Origin: Oscillospiraceae bacterium
Lineage (GTDB): Bacteria > Bacillota > Clostridia > Oscillospirales > Acutalibacteraceae
Length of the DNA: 40,915 nt
NCBI GenBank assembly: GCA_015066095.1
Contig: SVPC01000016.1
Coordinates: 1-40,915 of the forward strand
Direction of reading: 5' to 3'
Shown: one piece after another, positions 24,191-34,772 of the stretch
Layout: each line of letters opens with the position of its first letter
Position numbering within the stretch: the first letter of the stretch is position 1
The notes under the pieces: model-generated
Databases searched by the model: none
What the model saw: the letters and a program-made list of their open reading frames with translations, nothing else
Told to the model about the DNA's origin: nothing
Made by a program: the position numbers and the translations under genes

Positions 24191-27100
24191 AACCGGTTGC
24201 GTTGGGTAAAAATGTAAGACAAACATTTTCCAAAATCAATGAAGTAATTGATATGCCCAACCTTATCGAAATCCAAAAGGATTCGTACAAATGGTTTGTA
24301 ACAGAAGGCTTAAAGGAAGTTTTCAGAGATATGTCGGCTATTACCGACTATAGCGGAAATCTTCAATTAAGTTTTGTGGACTACCGTTTTGATGAAAAGC
24401 CGAAGTATGACGTTACTGAATGTAAGGCACGCGATGCAACATACGCTGCCCCCTTGCGCGTAACCGCAAGACTTGTCAATAACGAAACAGGCGAAATTAA
24501 GGAAAGCGAAGTTTCAATGGGCGATTTCCCGATTATGACCGAATCGGGTACTTTCGTTATTAACGGTGCAGAACGTGCTGTTGTTTCCCAGTTGGTTCGT
24601 TCTCCTGGTGTTTATTATGCCGTTAAAATCGACGAAAAAACAGGTAAAAAATTATTTTCCTCTACCATAATACCTAATCGTGGTGCTTGGCTTGAATATG
24701 AAACATCGGCTAATGATGTCCTTTATGTTCGTATTGATAAAAACCGCAAGTTGCCTCTTACCACATTTATTCGCTCTTTGGGTGTTGCTACAAATGAGCA
24801 GATTAAAGAACTTTTTGGTGAGGACGAGCGTTTGGCTGCCACTTTGGATGTTGATGATACAAAGTCGGTAGAAGAGGCACTTATCGAAGTTTATAAGAAA
24901 CTTCGTCCGAGCGAACCGGTAACGGTTGAAGGCGCTCAGACTTATATCGAGCAGTTGTTCTTTGACCCCCATCGTTATGATATTTCTCGCGTAGGCAGAT
25001 ACAAATATAATAAAAAGCTTTCAATCGGCGCTCGTATAGTTGGCGCAGTTTTGTCACGACCTGTTATCGACCCGTCAACAGGTGAAATTTTGGCAGATGC
25101 CGAAACCACAGTTACCAAAGAACTTGCAAACATTATCGAAACCAAGGGCGTTAACAATGTTTATGTTAATGTAATGGATAACGAAGGTAATGTTAGCGAG
25201 GTTAAGGTTTTGTCTTCGGGTATGGTAAATCTTGGTGACTTTACCGATTTTACTGCTGAAGAATTGGCTGAACTTGACGAGCTTGGTATAAATGAACAGG
25301 TTTCGTTGAATGTTCTTAACACATTGATTGAGAACAGTGATTCTAAGGAAGCATTGCGCGAAGCACTTATCGAAAACGCAGACGACCTTATTCCTAAGAG
25401 CATTTGTGTTGATGATATTTTTGCTTCTATCAGTTATTTCTTAGGTTTGCCCCACAATGTTGGTTGTGTTGATGATATTGACCACTTGGGCAACCGTCGT
25501 ATCCGCTCTGTTGGTGAACTTTTGCAGAACCAGTTCCGTATCGGTCTTTCCCGTATGGAAAGGGTTGTTCGTGAAAAGATGACCTTACAGGCACAGGATG
25601 CTGAAAATATTACTCCTCAATTCCTTATAAATATCCGTCCTGTTGTGGCAGCTATTAAAGAATTTTTCGGTTCTTCGCCGCTTTCACAATTTATGGACCA
25701 GACAAACCCACTTTCCGAACTTACTCATAAGCGCCGTTTGTCGGCTCTCGGTCCTGGTGGTTTGTCGCGTGACCGTGCTTCATTCGAAGTTCGTGACGTT
25801 CACTACACCCACTATGGACGTATGTGTCCTATTGAAACTCCTGAAGGTCCTAACATCGGTCTTATATCTTATCTCGCAACATTTGCAAAAATTAACAAAT
25901 ATGGCTTTATTGAAACACCTTTCCGCAAGGTAGAAAACGGCAAGGTTTTGGATGAAGTTGTTTATATGACAGCAGATGAAGAAGACGATTATGTTGTAGC
26001 ACAGGCAAATGAACCATTAGATGAAAACGGATATTTCGTTAATAAAAAGGTAAATACCCGTTTCCGCGAAAGTTTCCAAGAGGTTGAAGCTACTCGCGCT
26101 CAGTTTATGGATGTTTCGCCTAAGATGGTTGTTTCTGTTGCTACCGCTATGATTCCGTTCCTTGAAAACGATGATACCAACCGTGCACTCATGGGCTCGA
26201 ACATGCAGAAGCAGGCTGTTCCGCTTCTCAAACCTGAGAACCCATTTGTTGCTACCGGTATGGAATATAAGGCTGCAGTTGACTCGGGTGTTGTAGTTCT
26301 TGCAAAACGCGCTGGTGAAGTGGTTTACGCTTCGGCAGATACCATTAAGATTCGTGCTAAGAACGGTGAAATTGATGAATATAATCTTATAAAGTTCTTG
26401 CGTTCAAACCATGGCACTTGTATCAACCAGAAACCTATCGTAACAGTTGGCGAACAAATTACCGAAAATCAGGTTATCGCTGACGGTCCTGCAACTGCAA
26501 ATGGTGAAATTTCACTCGGTCGTAATGCGCTTATCGGCTTTATGACCTGGGAAGGTTATAACTATGAAGACGCGGTTCTTATCAACGAGCGCCTAGTAAG
26601 AGAAGATATTTATACCTCTATCCATATTGAAGAATATGAGATGGAATGTCGTGATACTAAACTCGGACCCGAAGAAATTACCCGTGATATTCCAAACGTT
26701 GGTGATGACGCACTTAAAGATTTGGATGAACGCGGTATTATCCGTATAGGTGCCGAAGTTACCGCAGGCGATATACTTGTAGGTAAGGTAACACCTAAGG
26801 GTGAAACCGAACTTACTGCCGAGGAAAGACTTTTACGCGCTATCTTTGGTGAAAAGGCTCGTGAAGTTCGCGATACATCACTTCGCGTACCCCACGGTGA
26901 ATATGGTACAATCGTTGACGTAAAGGTATTTACAAGAGAAAATTCTTCGGAACTTTCCCCCGGCGTTAATGTTGTTGTTCGTTGCTATATTGCTCAGAAG
27001 CGTAAGATTTCTGTGGGCGATAAGATGGCTGGTCGTCACGGTAATAAGGGTGTTGTTTCCCGTATTTTACCGAGCGAAGATATGCCGTTCTTACCCGATG

Positions 27101-27951
27101 GTACTCCGCTTGACATTGTGCTTAACCCCTTGGGCGTACCTTCACGTATGAACATCGGTCAGGTACTTGAAGTTCATTTGGGTTACGCTGCAAAGGCTCT
27201 TGGTTGGCACATCTGCACACCTGTATTTGACGGTGCGCACGAAGAAGACATCCGCGAATGCTTCCGCTTGGCTGAAAATGAAACTAAGGCAGACGATTAT
27301 AAGTATAAGAATTCTGCAGCACTCGACTTCTCACGCATTCCGCTTACAGAAGATGCTAAAACTCAACTTTACGATGGCCGTACAGGTGAACCGTTTGATA
27401 ATCCTGTAACCGTTGGTTATATGTATTACCTTAAACTCCATCACTTGGTTGATGATAAGATTCACGCTCGTTCTACCGGTCCGTACTCACTTGTTACCCA
27501 GCAGCCGCTTGGTGGTAAGGCACAGTTCGGTGGTCAGCGTTTTGGTGAAATGGAAGTTTGGGCACTTGAAGCTTACGGTGCGGCTTATACCTTGCAGGAA
27601 ATTTTGACCGTTAAGTCGGATGATGTTGTCGGCCGTGTTAAGACTTATGAGTCTATCGTTAAGGGTCAGAACATTCCGGCTCCCGGTGTTCCCGAATCGT
27701 TTAAGGTTCTTATTAAGGAATTGCAGTCTTTGGGTCTGGATGTTAAGGTGCTTGACAAGTACGATGAAGAAATCGACTTAAAACAGTCCTTTGATGATGA
27801 CGATTTAGGTATAGGCACTCCCACATTACCTGAACCGAGCGAATTCCAAGAAGAAACCATTGTTGATGGTCTTGAAGGATATACTCTTCAGGACGAAAAC
27901 GGCGAAGACATTGTAGAAACCGAAAACTCAGATGAGTTTGAAGACCAATAA
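24169..27951 (+). CDS. rpoB: DNA-directed RNA polymerase subunit beta
   Basis: A 1260-aa core polymerase subunit. The rifampicin pocket [19 protein letters not shown] followed by LSALGPGG (about residues 506-531) carries the sensitive residues at the usual D, H and S sites. [13 protein letters not shown] and [24 protein letters not shown] are conserved. The C-terminal tail is unusually acidic, ending [15 protein letters not shown]. The start ATG 24169 has AGGAG 13 nt upstream, a long spacing; an in-frame ATG five codons later is possible. It lies 18 nt ahead of rpoC. No rplJ-rplL genes precede it; instead it has its own promoter after the yebC terminator. Confidence 0.98.
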   Translation: MESTSMVKPVALGKNVRQTFSKINEVIDMPNLIEIQKDSYKWFVTEGLKEVFRDMSAITDYSGNLQLSFVDYRFDEKPKYDVTECKARDATYAAPLRVTARLVNNETGEIKESEVSMGDFPIMTESGTFVINGAERAVVSQLVRSPGVYYAVKIDEKTGKKLFSSTIIPNRGAWLEYETSANDVLYVRIDKNRKLPLTTFIRSLGVATNEQIKELFGEDERLAATLDVDDTKSVEEALIEVYKKLRPSEPVTVEGAQTYIEQLFFDPHRYDISRVGRYKYNKKLSIGARIVGAVLSRPVIDPSTGEILADAETTVTKELANIIETKGVNNVYVNVMDNEGNVSEVKVLSSGMVNLGDFTDFTAEELAELDELGINEQVSLNVLNTLIENSDSKEALREALIENADDLIPKSICVDDIFASISYFLGLPHNVGCVDDIDHLGNRRIRSVGELLQNQFRIGLSRMERVVREKMTLQAQDAENITPQFLINIRPVVAAIKEFFGSSPLSQFMDQTNPLSELTHKRRLSALGPGGLSRDRASFEVRDVHYTHYGRMCPIETPEGPNIGLISYLATFAKINKYGFIETPFRKVENGKVLDEVVYMTADEEDDYVVAQANEPLDENGYFVNKKVNTRFRESFQEVEATRAQFMDVSPKMVVSVATAMIPFLENDDTNRALMGSNMQKQAVPLLKPENPFVATGMEYKAAVDSGVVVLAKRAGEVVYASADTIKIRAKNGEIDEYNLIKFLRSNHGTCINQKPIVTVGEQITENQVIADGPATANGEISLGRNALIGFMTWEGYNYEDAVLINERLVREDIYTSIHIEEYEMECRDTKLGPEEITRDIPNVGDDALKDLDERGIIRIGAEVTAGDILVGKVTPKGETELTAEERLLRAIFGEKAREVRDTSLRVPHGEYGTIVDVKVFTRENSSELSPGVNVVVRCYIAQKRKISVGDKMAGRHGNKGVVSRILPSEDMPFLPDGTPLDIVLNPLGVPSRMNIGQVLEVHLGYAAKALGWHICTPVFDGAHEEDIRECFRLAENETKADDYKYKNSAALDFSRIPLTEDAKTQLYDGRTGEPFDNPVTVGYMYYLKLHHLVDDKIHARSTGPYSLVTQQPLGGKAQFGGQRFGEMEVWALEAYGAAYTLQEILTVKSDDVVGRVKTYESIVKGQNIPAPGVPESFKVLIKELQSLGLDVKVLDKYDEEIDLKQSFDDDDLGIGTPTLPEPSEFQEETIVDGLEGYTLQDENGEDIVETENSDEFEDQ

Positions 27952-27969
27952 TTTAAGGAGGGCAATATA

Positions 27970-30900
27970 ATGGCAGATATCGAATTTGAATCCATAAAAA
28001 TTGGGCTTGCGTCTCCCGAACAAATCAGAAGTTGGTCACACGGTGAGGTTACTAAACCCGAAACCATTAACTATCGTACCTTAAAACCCGAACAAGGCGG
28101 TCTTTTCTGCGAACGCATTTTTGGACCTACTAAGGACTGGGAATGTCATTGCGGTAAGTATAAACGTATCCGTTATAAGGGTAAGGTTTGTGAACGCTGC
28201 GGTGTTGAAGTTACCCGTGCTAAGGTGCGCCGTGAGCGTATGGGTACTATCGAATTGGCAGCGCCCGTTTCTCACATTTGGTATTTCAAGACTATCCCTT
28301 CAAAAATGGGATTAGTACTTGATGTTACCCCCAAAGCACTTGAACAGGTACTTTATTTCTCACAATATATCGTAACAGACCCCGGCACCACTCCACTTGA
28401 AAAGAAACAACTCCTTAACGAAAAGCAGTATAATGATATGCGCGAAAAGTATGAGGATGACTTTAAAGCAGGTATGGGCGCTGAGGCCATTAAAGAACTT
28501 TTGTGCGAAATTGACCTTGAAAAAGAATGTGAAGAACTTCGTAAAGAACTTGAAGATTGCGTTGGTCAAAAGCGCATTCGTATCCTTAAAAGACTTGAAG
28601 TTTTGGATGCATTCAGACAGTCAGGTAACCGTCCTGAATGGATGATTCTTGATGTAATCCCGGTAATTCCGCCCGATTTGCGCCCAATGGTGCAACTCGA
28701 CGGTGGCCGTTTTGCAACAAGTGACTTAAATGACCTTTACAGACGTGTTATTAACCGTAATAATCGTCTTAAAAGACTTTTGGAACTCCACGCACCTGAT
28801 ATTATCGTTCGTAATGAGAAGAGAATGCTTCAAGAAGCGGTTGATGCGCTTATTGATAATGGCAGACGCGGCAAGCCTGTTACAGGTCCTAACAACCGTC
28901 CGCTTAAATCTCTTTCAGATATGCTTAAAGGTAAACAAGGTCGTTTCCGTCAAAACCTTCTCGGTAAGCGTGTTGACTATTCGGGCCGTTCGGTTATCGT
29001 TGTAGGCCCCGAGCTTAAGATGTATCAGTGCGGTCTTCCTAAGGAAATGGCACTTGAACTCTTTAAGCCCTTTGTTATGAAACGCCTTGTTGAAACCAAG
29101 GTTGTAACCAATATTAAAACTGCTCGTAAGATGGTAGACCGTGCTTCGGGCGAAGTATGGGACGCTTTGGAATTGGTAATAAAAGAACATCCCGTTCTTC
29201 TTAACCGTGCACCTACACTTCACCGCCTTGGTATACAGGCTTTTGAACCTGTACTTGTTGAAGGTAAAGCGCTTAAACTCCATCCGCTTGTATGTACCGC
29301 ATACAATGCCGACTTTGACGGCGACCAGATGGCTGTTCACGTACCCCTTTCTGCAGAAGCACAAGCAGAAGCACGTTTCCTTATGCTTGCTGCAAATAAC
29401 CTTCTCAAACCCTCTGATGGTAAGCCTGTAACCGTTCCTACACAGGATATGGTTCTCGGTTCTTACTACTTAACACTTGTTAAGGCAGAAGAAAAGGGTA
29501 CTAACAAGATATTTAGAGACAAAAACGAAGCAATAATGGCTTATAATGATGATATCGTTGGTCTTCACGCACCTATCCGCGTTAGAATGACTGATGAAAA
29601 CGGCAATAGTAAGCTTGTTTGGTGTACTGTTGGTTTCATTATCTTTAATGAGTCTATTCCGCAAGATTTAGGTTTTGTTGATAGAACAAACCCCGAGAAT
29701 GCGTTCGAACTTGAATGGTGCTTCTCTCTTCGTGACCCGAATAAGAAATTTGTTGAAAATAATGATGACATTATTCAAAACAAGGTGGGTAAAAAGCAAC
29801 TCGGTAAAATTATTGATAGATGTATCGAAATTCACGGCACAAGTGAATCTGCAATTGTGCTTGACAATGTTAAGCAGACTGGTTTTAAATACTCTACTAA
29901 GGGTGCTATTACTGTTGCGGTTATCGATGCTGTGATTCCGCCTGCTAAAAAGGATATTTTGGCAGCTGCTGAAGAGCAAATTGATAAGGTTACAAAGAAC
30001 TATCGCCGCGGTCTTATTAATGACGACGAAAGAAGCCGTCACGTAATTGAGATTTGGAACAAGGCCACCGAAGATGTTGCCGATGCACTTAAGGGCAACC
30101 TTGATGAGTTCAACCCAATCTTTATGATGGCAGACTCCGGTGCGCGTGGTTCTATGAGCCAGATTCGTCAGCTTGCAGGTATGCGTGGTCTTATCGCAAA
30201 TACTGCAGGTAAGGTTATCGAAGTTCCGATTCGTGCCAACTACCGTGAAGGTCTTAACGTTTTGGAATACTTTATTTCTTCTCGTGGTGCGCGTAAAGGT
30301 CTTGCTGATACCGCGCTTCGTACAGCTGACTCGGGTTATCTTACCCGTCGTCTTGTTGACGTAGCTCAGGATGTTATCGTTCGTGAGGATGATTGCGGTA
30401 CTGAAGAAGGTCTCACAATTTCTGATATTAAAGACGGCAACCATATTCTCGAACCGTTGGAAGAACGTCTTGAAGGCCGTTACCTTATGGAAGACCTTTA
30501 TGTTGACGGCGAACTTCTTTGGTCTAAGGATGATATTGTTACTGCAGATGGTGCAAAGAAGATTGTAGATGCAGGTATCACCTCTATTACAATCCGTTCT
30601 GTTCTCACTTGTCATAGCCATCACGGTGTATGTAAGAAGTGTTACGGTAAAAACCTTGCAACCGCTAAGCCTGTTACCACAGGTGAAGCAGTTGGTATTG
30701 TTGCCGCTCAGTCCATCGGTGAACCCGGTACACAGCTTACAATGCGTACTTTCCATACCGGTGGTATCGCATCTACCGAAGATATTACACAGGGTCTTCC
30801 CCGTGTTGAAGAACTCTTCGAAGCAAGACGTCCCAAGCGTTGCGGTCTTATTGCTAAGATTGACGGTAAGGTTCGCATTACCGAAGAAAAGAAGAGCAAT

Positions 30901-31599
30901 GTTATCGTTATAACAAATGAGGAAACCTTGGAAGAAGAAAAGGTTACTATTCCTTATGGTATCCGTCAACTTGTGAATGATGGCGATTATGTAAAAGCAG
31001 GTGATTTGCTTATCCCGGGTGCTAAATATCCGCAGGATATTCTCGAAGCACAAGGCCCTGAAGCTGTTCAGGAGTATATCATCGCTGAAATTCAGAACGC
31101 TTACCGTACACAAGGTGTTGATATTAACGATAAGCACATTGAAGTTATCATTCGTCAGATGATGAAGAAGCTTCGCATTGTAGAACCCGGCTCTACCGAT
31201 TTGATTCAGAATTCAAGTTACGAATATAAAGAAATTGCCGATGCTAATGCGGCCGTTCAGGCTCGTATCGACGCAGGTGAAGAAGGTCTTACTAAGGCTA
31301 CTTACAAGGTAACTCTTCTTGGTATTACCAAGGCTTCGTTGGCTACTGAATCATTCTTGTCAGCCGCTTCTTTCCAAGAAACTACACGTGTTCTTACAGA
31401 AGCCGCTATCAAGGGCAAGGCAGACCCGCTCTTTGGTCTTAAGGAAAATGTTATTATCGGTAAACTTGTACCTGCAGGTACAGGTATGAAATCGGAAGAA
31501 ATCAATCCTTCACTTTTCGAAGAAGAAATTCCCGAAGTAGTTGAAGAAATTGAAATCCCCGAAGAAGTTACAGTTGAAACTGTAGCTGCCGAAGAATAA
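27970..31599 (+). CDS. rpoC: DNA-directed RNA polymerase subunit beta'
   Basis: A 1209-aa catalytic subunit. The N-terminal zinc finger is [20 protein letters not shown]. The magnesium site is [12 protein letters not shown] near residue 450. The second zinc site [14 protein letters not shown] is near residue 880. The bridge and trigger-helix region includes [16 protein letters not shown]. The C terminus is a Glu-rich tail. AAGGAGG precedes the ATG, 18 nt after rpoB. A terminator follows, so rpsL does not follow as in most Firmicutes. Length is normal for a Clostridia enzyme without lineage-specific insertions. Confidence 0.98.
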   Translation: MADIEFESIKIGLASPEQIRSWSHGEVTKPETINYRTLKPEQGGLFCERIFGPTKDWECHCGKYKRIRYKGKVCERCGVEVTRAKVRRERMGTIELAAPVSHIWYFKTIPSKMGLVLDVTPKALEQVLYFSQYIVTDPGTTPLEKKQLLNEKQYNDMREKYEDDFKAGMGAEAIKELLCEIDLEKECEELRKELEDCVGQKRIRILKRLEVLDAFRQSGNRPEWMILDVIPVIPPDLRPMVQLDGGRFATSDLNDLYRRVINRNNRLKRLLELHAPDIIVRNEKRMLQEAVDALIDNGRRGKPVTGPNNRPLKSLSDMLKGKQGRFRQNLLGKRVDYSGRSVIVVGPELKMYQCGLPKEMALELFKPFVMKRLVETKVVTNIKTARKMVDRASGEVWDALELVIKEHPVLLNRAPTLHRLGIQAFEPVLVEGKALKLHPLVCTAYNADFDGDQMAVHVPLSAEAQAEARFLMLAANNLLKPSDGKPVTVPTQDMVLGSYYLTLVKAEEKGTNKIFRDKNEAIMAYNDDIVGLHAPIRVRMTDENGNSKLVWCTVGFIIFNESIPQDLGFVDRTNPENAFELEWCFSLRDPNKKFVENNDDIIQNKVGKKQLGKIIDRCIEIHGTSESAIVLDNVKQTGFKYSTKGAITVAVIDAVIPPAKKDILAAAEEQIDKVTKNYRRGLINDDERSRHVIEIWNKATEDVADALKGNLDEFNPIFMMADSGARGSMSQIRQLAGMRGLIANTAGKVIEVPIRANYREGLNVLEYFISSRGARKGLADTALRTADSGYLTRRLVDVAQDVIVREDDCGTEEGLTISDIKDGNHILEPLEERLEGRYLMEDLYVDGELLWSKDDIVTADGAKKIVDAGITSITIRSVLTCHSHHGVCKKCYGKNLATAKPVTTGEAVGIVAAQSIGEPGTQLTMRTFHTGGIASTEDITQGLPRVEELFEARRPKRCGLIAKIDGKVRITEEKKSNVIVITNEETLEEEKVTIPYGIRQLVNDGDYVKAGDLLIPGAKYPQDILEAQGPEAVQEYIIAEIQNAYRTQGVDINDKHIEVIIRQMMKKLRIVEPGSTDLIQNSSYEYKEIADANAAVQARIDAGEEGLTKATYKVTLLGITKASLATESFLSAASFQETTRVLTEAAIKGKADPLFGLKENVIIGKLVPAGTGMKSEEINPSLFEEEIPEVVEEIEIPEEVTVETVAAEE

Positions 31600-31605
31600 A
31601 AAAGT

Positions 31606-31637
31606 AAAACTCCCGTGGAAACACGGGAGTTTTTTTA
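31606..31637 (+). terminator. Terminator of rpoBC
   Basis: ACTCCCGTG pairs with CACGGGAGT across a GAAA loop, flanked by A and T runs. Confidence 0.92.
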
Positions 31638-31654
31638 ATGCGTAATTCGTAATG
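31637..31654. repeat. Short dispersed intergenic repeat, copy 2
   Basis: AATGCGTAATTCGTAATG, directly behind the rpoC terminator. It matches 16 of 18 bases of the copy at 17770-17787. Such short AT-rich sequences near terminators are often remnants of small dispersed repeats; two copies are too few to prove it. Confidence 0.3.
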
Positions 31655-31696
31655 TGGAATTATTAAGCGATTAAATTATAGTTTATAAAATTATAT

Positions 31697-31725
31697 TTAC
31701 AAAATAATTTGCGGTATGATATAAT
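31697..31725 (+). promoter_or_regulatory. Candidate promoter of the LOG-family gene
   Basis: TTACAA (31697-31702), 17-nt spacer, extended TGA-TATAAT (31720-31725). It lies 41 nt before the ATG. Confidence 0.55.
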
Positions 31726-31766
31726 GATAATATAAATATAATAACAAGTACGGAGGGATTTTATAT

Positions 31767-32348
31767 ATGAAAATTTGCATTTTTGGTGCGGCAAGTAATT
31801 TAATAGACACTAAATATATAAAGGAAGTTGAAAAATTAGGCGAGTTTTTAGGTGAAAAAGGTCATTCTTTGGTTTTTGGCGCGGGCACAAATGGTCTTAT
31901 GGGCGCAGCGGCTCGCGGTTTTAAGCGTATGGGCGGTAAGGTTTGCGGTGTTGTTCCGCACTTTTTTAGGGAAGAATGTGTTGAAGTAATCTTTACTGAA
32001 TGTGACGAACTTATCTATACCGAAACTATGGCAGAGCGCAAGGCTAAAATGGAAGACCTAGCCGATGCGTTTATAATTGTTCCGGGTGGTATAGGTACTT
32101 TTGAAGAATTTTACGAGGTTTTGACACTTAAACAATTGGGTAGACACACCAAGCCAATTGCCCTTTATGACATTGACGGATATTACGATAAATTGGAAGA
32201 ATTTATGGAATATTCTATGGAAGAGGGATTTATAAACAAGGTTTGTAAAGAAATTTATGCCTGTGCGGGCACACCCGAAGAGGTGCTTCAATATATTGAA
32301 AATGATAAACCTGTAAAACGCAGCATTAAAGATTTAAAAAATGGTTAA
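31767..32348 (+). CDS. LOG-family nucleotide 5'-monophosphate phosphoribohydrolase
   Basis: A 193-aa Rossmann-like protein. The family signature PGGIGTFEE lies at 106-114 with the upstream M-x2-RK motif (M88, R91, K92). Members release nucleobases from cytokinin-type or purine nucleoside 5'-monophosphates; older databases mislabel them as lysine decarboxylases. The physiological role in Clostridia is unclear. CGGAGGG precedes the ATG. It is a single gene with its own promoter, convergent with the phosphatase gene. Confidence 0.9.
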   Translation: MKICIFGAASNLIDTKYIKEVEKLGEFLGEKGHSLVFGAGTNGLMGAAARGFKRMGGKVCGVVPHFFREECVEVIFTECDELIYTETMAERKAKMEDLADAFIIVPGGIGTFEEFYEVLTLKQLGRHTKPIALYDIDGYYDKLEEFMEYSMEEGFINKVCKEIYACAGTPEEVLQYIENDKPVKRSIKDLKNG

Positions 32349-32350
32349 GA

Positions 32351-32386
32351 AAAAGGCTTTGGGATTTCCCAAAGCCTTTTGTTTTT
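32351..32386. terminator. Bidirectional terminator between LOG and phosphatase genes
   Basis: AAAAGGCTTTGGGA and TCCCAAAGCCTTTT around a 2-nt centre, followed by GTTTTTA. It overlaps the stop of the minus-strand phosphatase gene. Confidence 0.9.
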
Positions 32387-32990
32387 ATATCACACCGAAA
32401 ACTTCGACTATACCGCTTTTGTGGTAGAGGGAGGGGGTTACAAGTAACGAATAACCTTGACCCGCTTCGCAACTCCATTCAACCGAGCGTCTTTGTGGTA
32501 CGGCACACGCGCCGAGGAGCATCATTATAGCACCGCCGTGCATTATAATACCGGCGTGTTCGATATCGTTATTAAGCATATCTACAATAACGGTGTTAAG
32601 ACCTACACAAAGGCGCTTGATAAATTCGGTATTATCTTCGCCGCCCTTTGGTGCTGCAAGTTTACCTGCTGCCCAATCTTTAAAATCAGGGTTTAGTTCG
32701 AGTTCGGCAGCGGTTTTACCTTCAAACTCGCCAAAGTCATATTCTTTAAAATCTTCTACCAGAAACATCGGCACATCGGGGTATAGCACCGAGCCCGACT
32801 GTTTAGCGCGAAGCAACGGACTTGAATAAAGGCGCTGGATTTCGGGATAATTTACATCATCTTTCATCATACGAAGTTCATTAAGCCCTTCGGGCGAAAG
32901 CGGTATATCGGTCTTACAACCGATGTATTGACCTTTATAGTTGGCATCTGTAGCGCCGTGGCGAATAAGGTGAATTTTAAGTGTTTTCAT
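32385..32990 (-). CDS. Histidine phosphatase family protein
   Basis: A 201-aa protein of the phosphoglycerate mutase/CobC superfamily. The phosphate-binding RHG is at residues 10-12 (IHLIRHGATDAN), with the paired conserved YSSPLLRAKQ and EYDFGEFEGK segments and a late MHGGAIMMLLG around the second catalytic histidine. The substrate cannot be assigned: alpha-ribazole phosphatase and general sugar-phosphatase roles are both possible, and no cobalamin genes are near. The start lies 1 nt after the hemW stop, with GGAG inside the end of hemW, so the two are co-translated. Confidence 0.85.
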   Translation of the reverse strand: MKTLKIHLIRHGATDANYKGQYIGCKTDIPLSPEGLNELRMMKDDVNYPEIQRLYSSPLLRAKQSGSVLYPDVPMFLVEDFKEYDFGEFEGKTAAELELNPDFKDWAAGKLAAPKGGEDNTEFIKRLCVGLNTVIVDMLNNDIEHAGIIMHGGAIMMLLGACAVPQRRSVEWSCEAGQGYSLLVTPSLYHKSGIVEVFGVI

Positions 32991-32991
32991 T

Positions 32992-34071
32992 TTAGTTCTC
33001 CAAAAGTTCGGTTATTATTTGATTTGAAACTAACATACCGTTATCGGTTAAAGAAAATTTTCCGTTTTCTATAATTCCAAGCCCGTTTTTTGCGAAAAGT
33101 GTAGCTTTATTGTGGTTGATTTTTTCGAGTTTTACACCGTTTTTAAGCCTTAATGCTAACATAATTTGTTCGTTTTTATCACCGCCTAAGCCGTCTGGTA
33201 TAGGGGTATTACCACTAATAAAGCCTTTAAGGTCACGAGGATAGTAAAAACGTTTGCCGTCTAAAAATGAATGAGCAGATGGACCGAGTCCTAAATATTC
33301 TTCACAGTTCCAATACTTTAAATTGTGACGGCTTTCATATCCCGATTTTGCAAAATTGGAAATCTCATAATGCGAAAAACCGCTTTTTTCAAGATAATCG
33401 CACATAAAAAGATATTGGTCGCATACATTGTCCTCGTCGGGGAGTACGAGCGATTGCTCATTTTTATAAAACACAGTATTAGGCTCTATTTTTAAAATAT
33501 AAGCCGAAATATGCTCAGGGCCCAGCGTTAGCAAAAAGTCTAAACTTTTGTTTAAAGATGCAGTTGTAGAGTGGGGTAGACCGAGCATTAAATCGAGCGA
33601 GATATTTGAAAAACCTAATTTTCTTGCGGTTTTGAAAGCGTGTGATGTATCAGATACGGTGTGGGTGCGGCCTAGTGTCGCAAGTTCGCTATCGTCACCA
33701 CTTTGCGCACCGATAGATAAACGGTTTACACCTGCCGTTTTGGCAAATTTAAGTATGTCTTCAATATTGTCTTGGGGGTTTATTTCAAGCGTTATTTCGG
33801 TATCTTTTAAAACGCGAAAATTAGACCTTACACATTCCAAAATGGTGGGAAGATACTCGGCAATCAGCGATGGAGTGCCGCCACCGAAATAAATAGTATC
33901 AATGGGGCGGTTAATTTTGCCGCCCCATTGTTTAATTTCTCTTTTTAACGCTGTTATGTAATTTTCGGCAACCTCTTTTGTAAAGATAGCCGAATAAAAA
34001 TCACAGTAAGCGCATTTACGTTTACAAAACGGAATATGTAGGTAAAGACCTAAATTAGTCAAGGATTTCAC
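32992..34071 (-). CDS. hemW: HemW, radical SAM haem chaperone (CPO-like)
   Basis: A 359-aa radical SAM protein. The cluster motif C16-x3-C20-x2-C23 (CKRKCAYCDF) follows LYLHIPF. FGGGTPS, the ITLEINPQ strand and the C-terminal HemW-like domain are present. Family members bind haem and lack coproporphyrinogen oxidase activity, contrary to the older name. The start is not certain: a GTG (complement of 34069-34071) overlaps pduL by 17 nt, while an in-frame TTG at 34062 has GGTGA at better spacing. It is the middle gene of pduL-hemW-phosphatase. Confidence 0.9.
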   Translation of the reverse strand: MKSLTNLGLYLHIPFCKRKCAYCDFYSAIFTKEVAENYITALKREIKQWGGKINRPIDTIYFGGGTPSLIAEYLPTILECVRSNFRVLKDTEITLEINPQDNIEDILKFAKTAGVNRLSIGAQSGDDSELATLGRTHTVSDTSHAFKTARKLGFSNISLDLMLGLPHSTTASLNKSLDFLLTLGPEHISAYILKIEPNTVFYKNEQSLVLPDEDNVCDQYLFMCDYLEKSGFSHYEISNFAKSGYESRHNLKYWNCEEYLGLGPSAHSFLDGKRFYYPRDLKGFISGNTPIPDGLGGDKNEQIMLALRLKNGVKLEKINHNKATLFAKNGLGIIENGKFSLTDNGMLVSNQIITELLEN

Positions 34072-34627
34072 CGATGCAACCGGGGCCTACTTTTGCAGCG
34101 TTTGCTTCGTCGGTATCAATGTGCATAGCCAAAGCATAAGAATCGCTAACACGCGCTACAACATCGCCAAATATAAGGCTTCTGCCGTCAGATTCAATCT
34201 TAACATTAACGATTTGCTTGTCTTTAATTCCAAATTTTTCACCGTCTGCAACGGTCATATGTATATGACGCTTTGCAGCGATAACGCCTTGTTCTAATTC
34301 TACTTCGCCACAAGGACCAACAAGTTTGCACTTGCCACTGTTTGCAACATCACCCGATTCGCGGATGGGGGCAATAGCACCGATAGAACGAGCATCAGTG
34401 AGAGAAATTTCAACCTGAGTGTCAGGACGAACAGGACCTAAGATAGAAGCCTTTAATTGACCCTTTTCGCCGATAATGGTTACCTTTTCTTCACAAGCGA
34501 ACTGACCGGGTTGAGATAAGTCCTTTTTAGGGGTGAGAGCATAGCCTTCACCGAAAAGAATTTCTAAATCTTTTTGTGAAACGTGTACGTGACGGGCAGA
34601 AATTTCTACCATAACTTCTTTTGCCAT
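34055..34627 (-). CDS. pduL: PduL-type phosphate acyltransferase
   Basis: A 190-aa enzyme that exchanges acyl-CoA and acyl-phosphate (propionyl or acetyl), feeding substrate-level ATP synthesis with acetate/propionate kinase. The two zinc-binding motifs ARHVHVS (11-17) and AKRHIHM are intact. There is no N-terminal encapsulation peptide: the protein starts directly at MAKEVMVEISARHVHVS. No microcompartment genes are near, so it is probably a cytosolic substitute for Pta. The ATG complementary to 34625-34627 follows AAGGAG; a longer in-frame version is rejected. It has its own extended -10 promoter and overlaps hemW. Confidence 0.92.
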   Translation of the reverse strand: MAKEVMVEISARHVHVSQKDLEILFGEGYALTPKKDLSQPGQFACEEKVTIIGEKGQLKASILGPVRPDTQVEISLTDARSIGAIAPIRESGDVANSGKCKLVGPCGEVELEQGVIAAKRHIHMTVADGEKFGIKDKQIVNVKIESDGRSLIFGDVVARVSDSYALAMHIDTDEANAAKVGPGCIGEILD

Positions 34628-34662
34628 AATAATTCTCCTTAAAGTAAATTTTCTACTACTAT

Positions 34663-34690
34663 ATTCTACCACATTTTCATAAGTTTTCAA
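34663..34690 (-). promoter_or_regulatory. Promoter of pduL-hemW-phosphatase
   Basis: On the minus strand: TTGAAA (34690-34685), 16-nt spacer, extended TGG-TAGAAT (34668-34663). It lies 35 nt before the pduL ATG. Confidence 0.6.
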
Positions 34691-34713
34691 GAGTAATTTT
34701 GAATAATTTTGCA

Positions 34714-34742
34714 TTGACTTTATATTCTTTATAATGTAAAAT
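34714..34742 (+). promoter_or_regulatory. Promoter of the pyrH operon
   Basis: TTGACT (34714-34719), 17-nt spacer, TAAAAT (34737-34742). It lies 30 nt before the pyrH ATG and could serve pyrH through ispG. Confidence 0.65.
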
Positions 34743-34772
34743 ATATATAAGACTATAAAAGGGGTGCTTGAT

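Noticed and set aside
25680-25770. Possible rifampicin-resistance changes in rpoB
   Set aside because: The pocket residues at the usual D, H and S sites are wild type.
29668-31137. A 489-codon open frame on the minus strand opposite rpoC
   Set aside because: It is antisense to a fully conserved rpoC region. It has no ribosome binding site and a composition typical of the reverse of strongly codon-biased genes.
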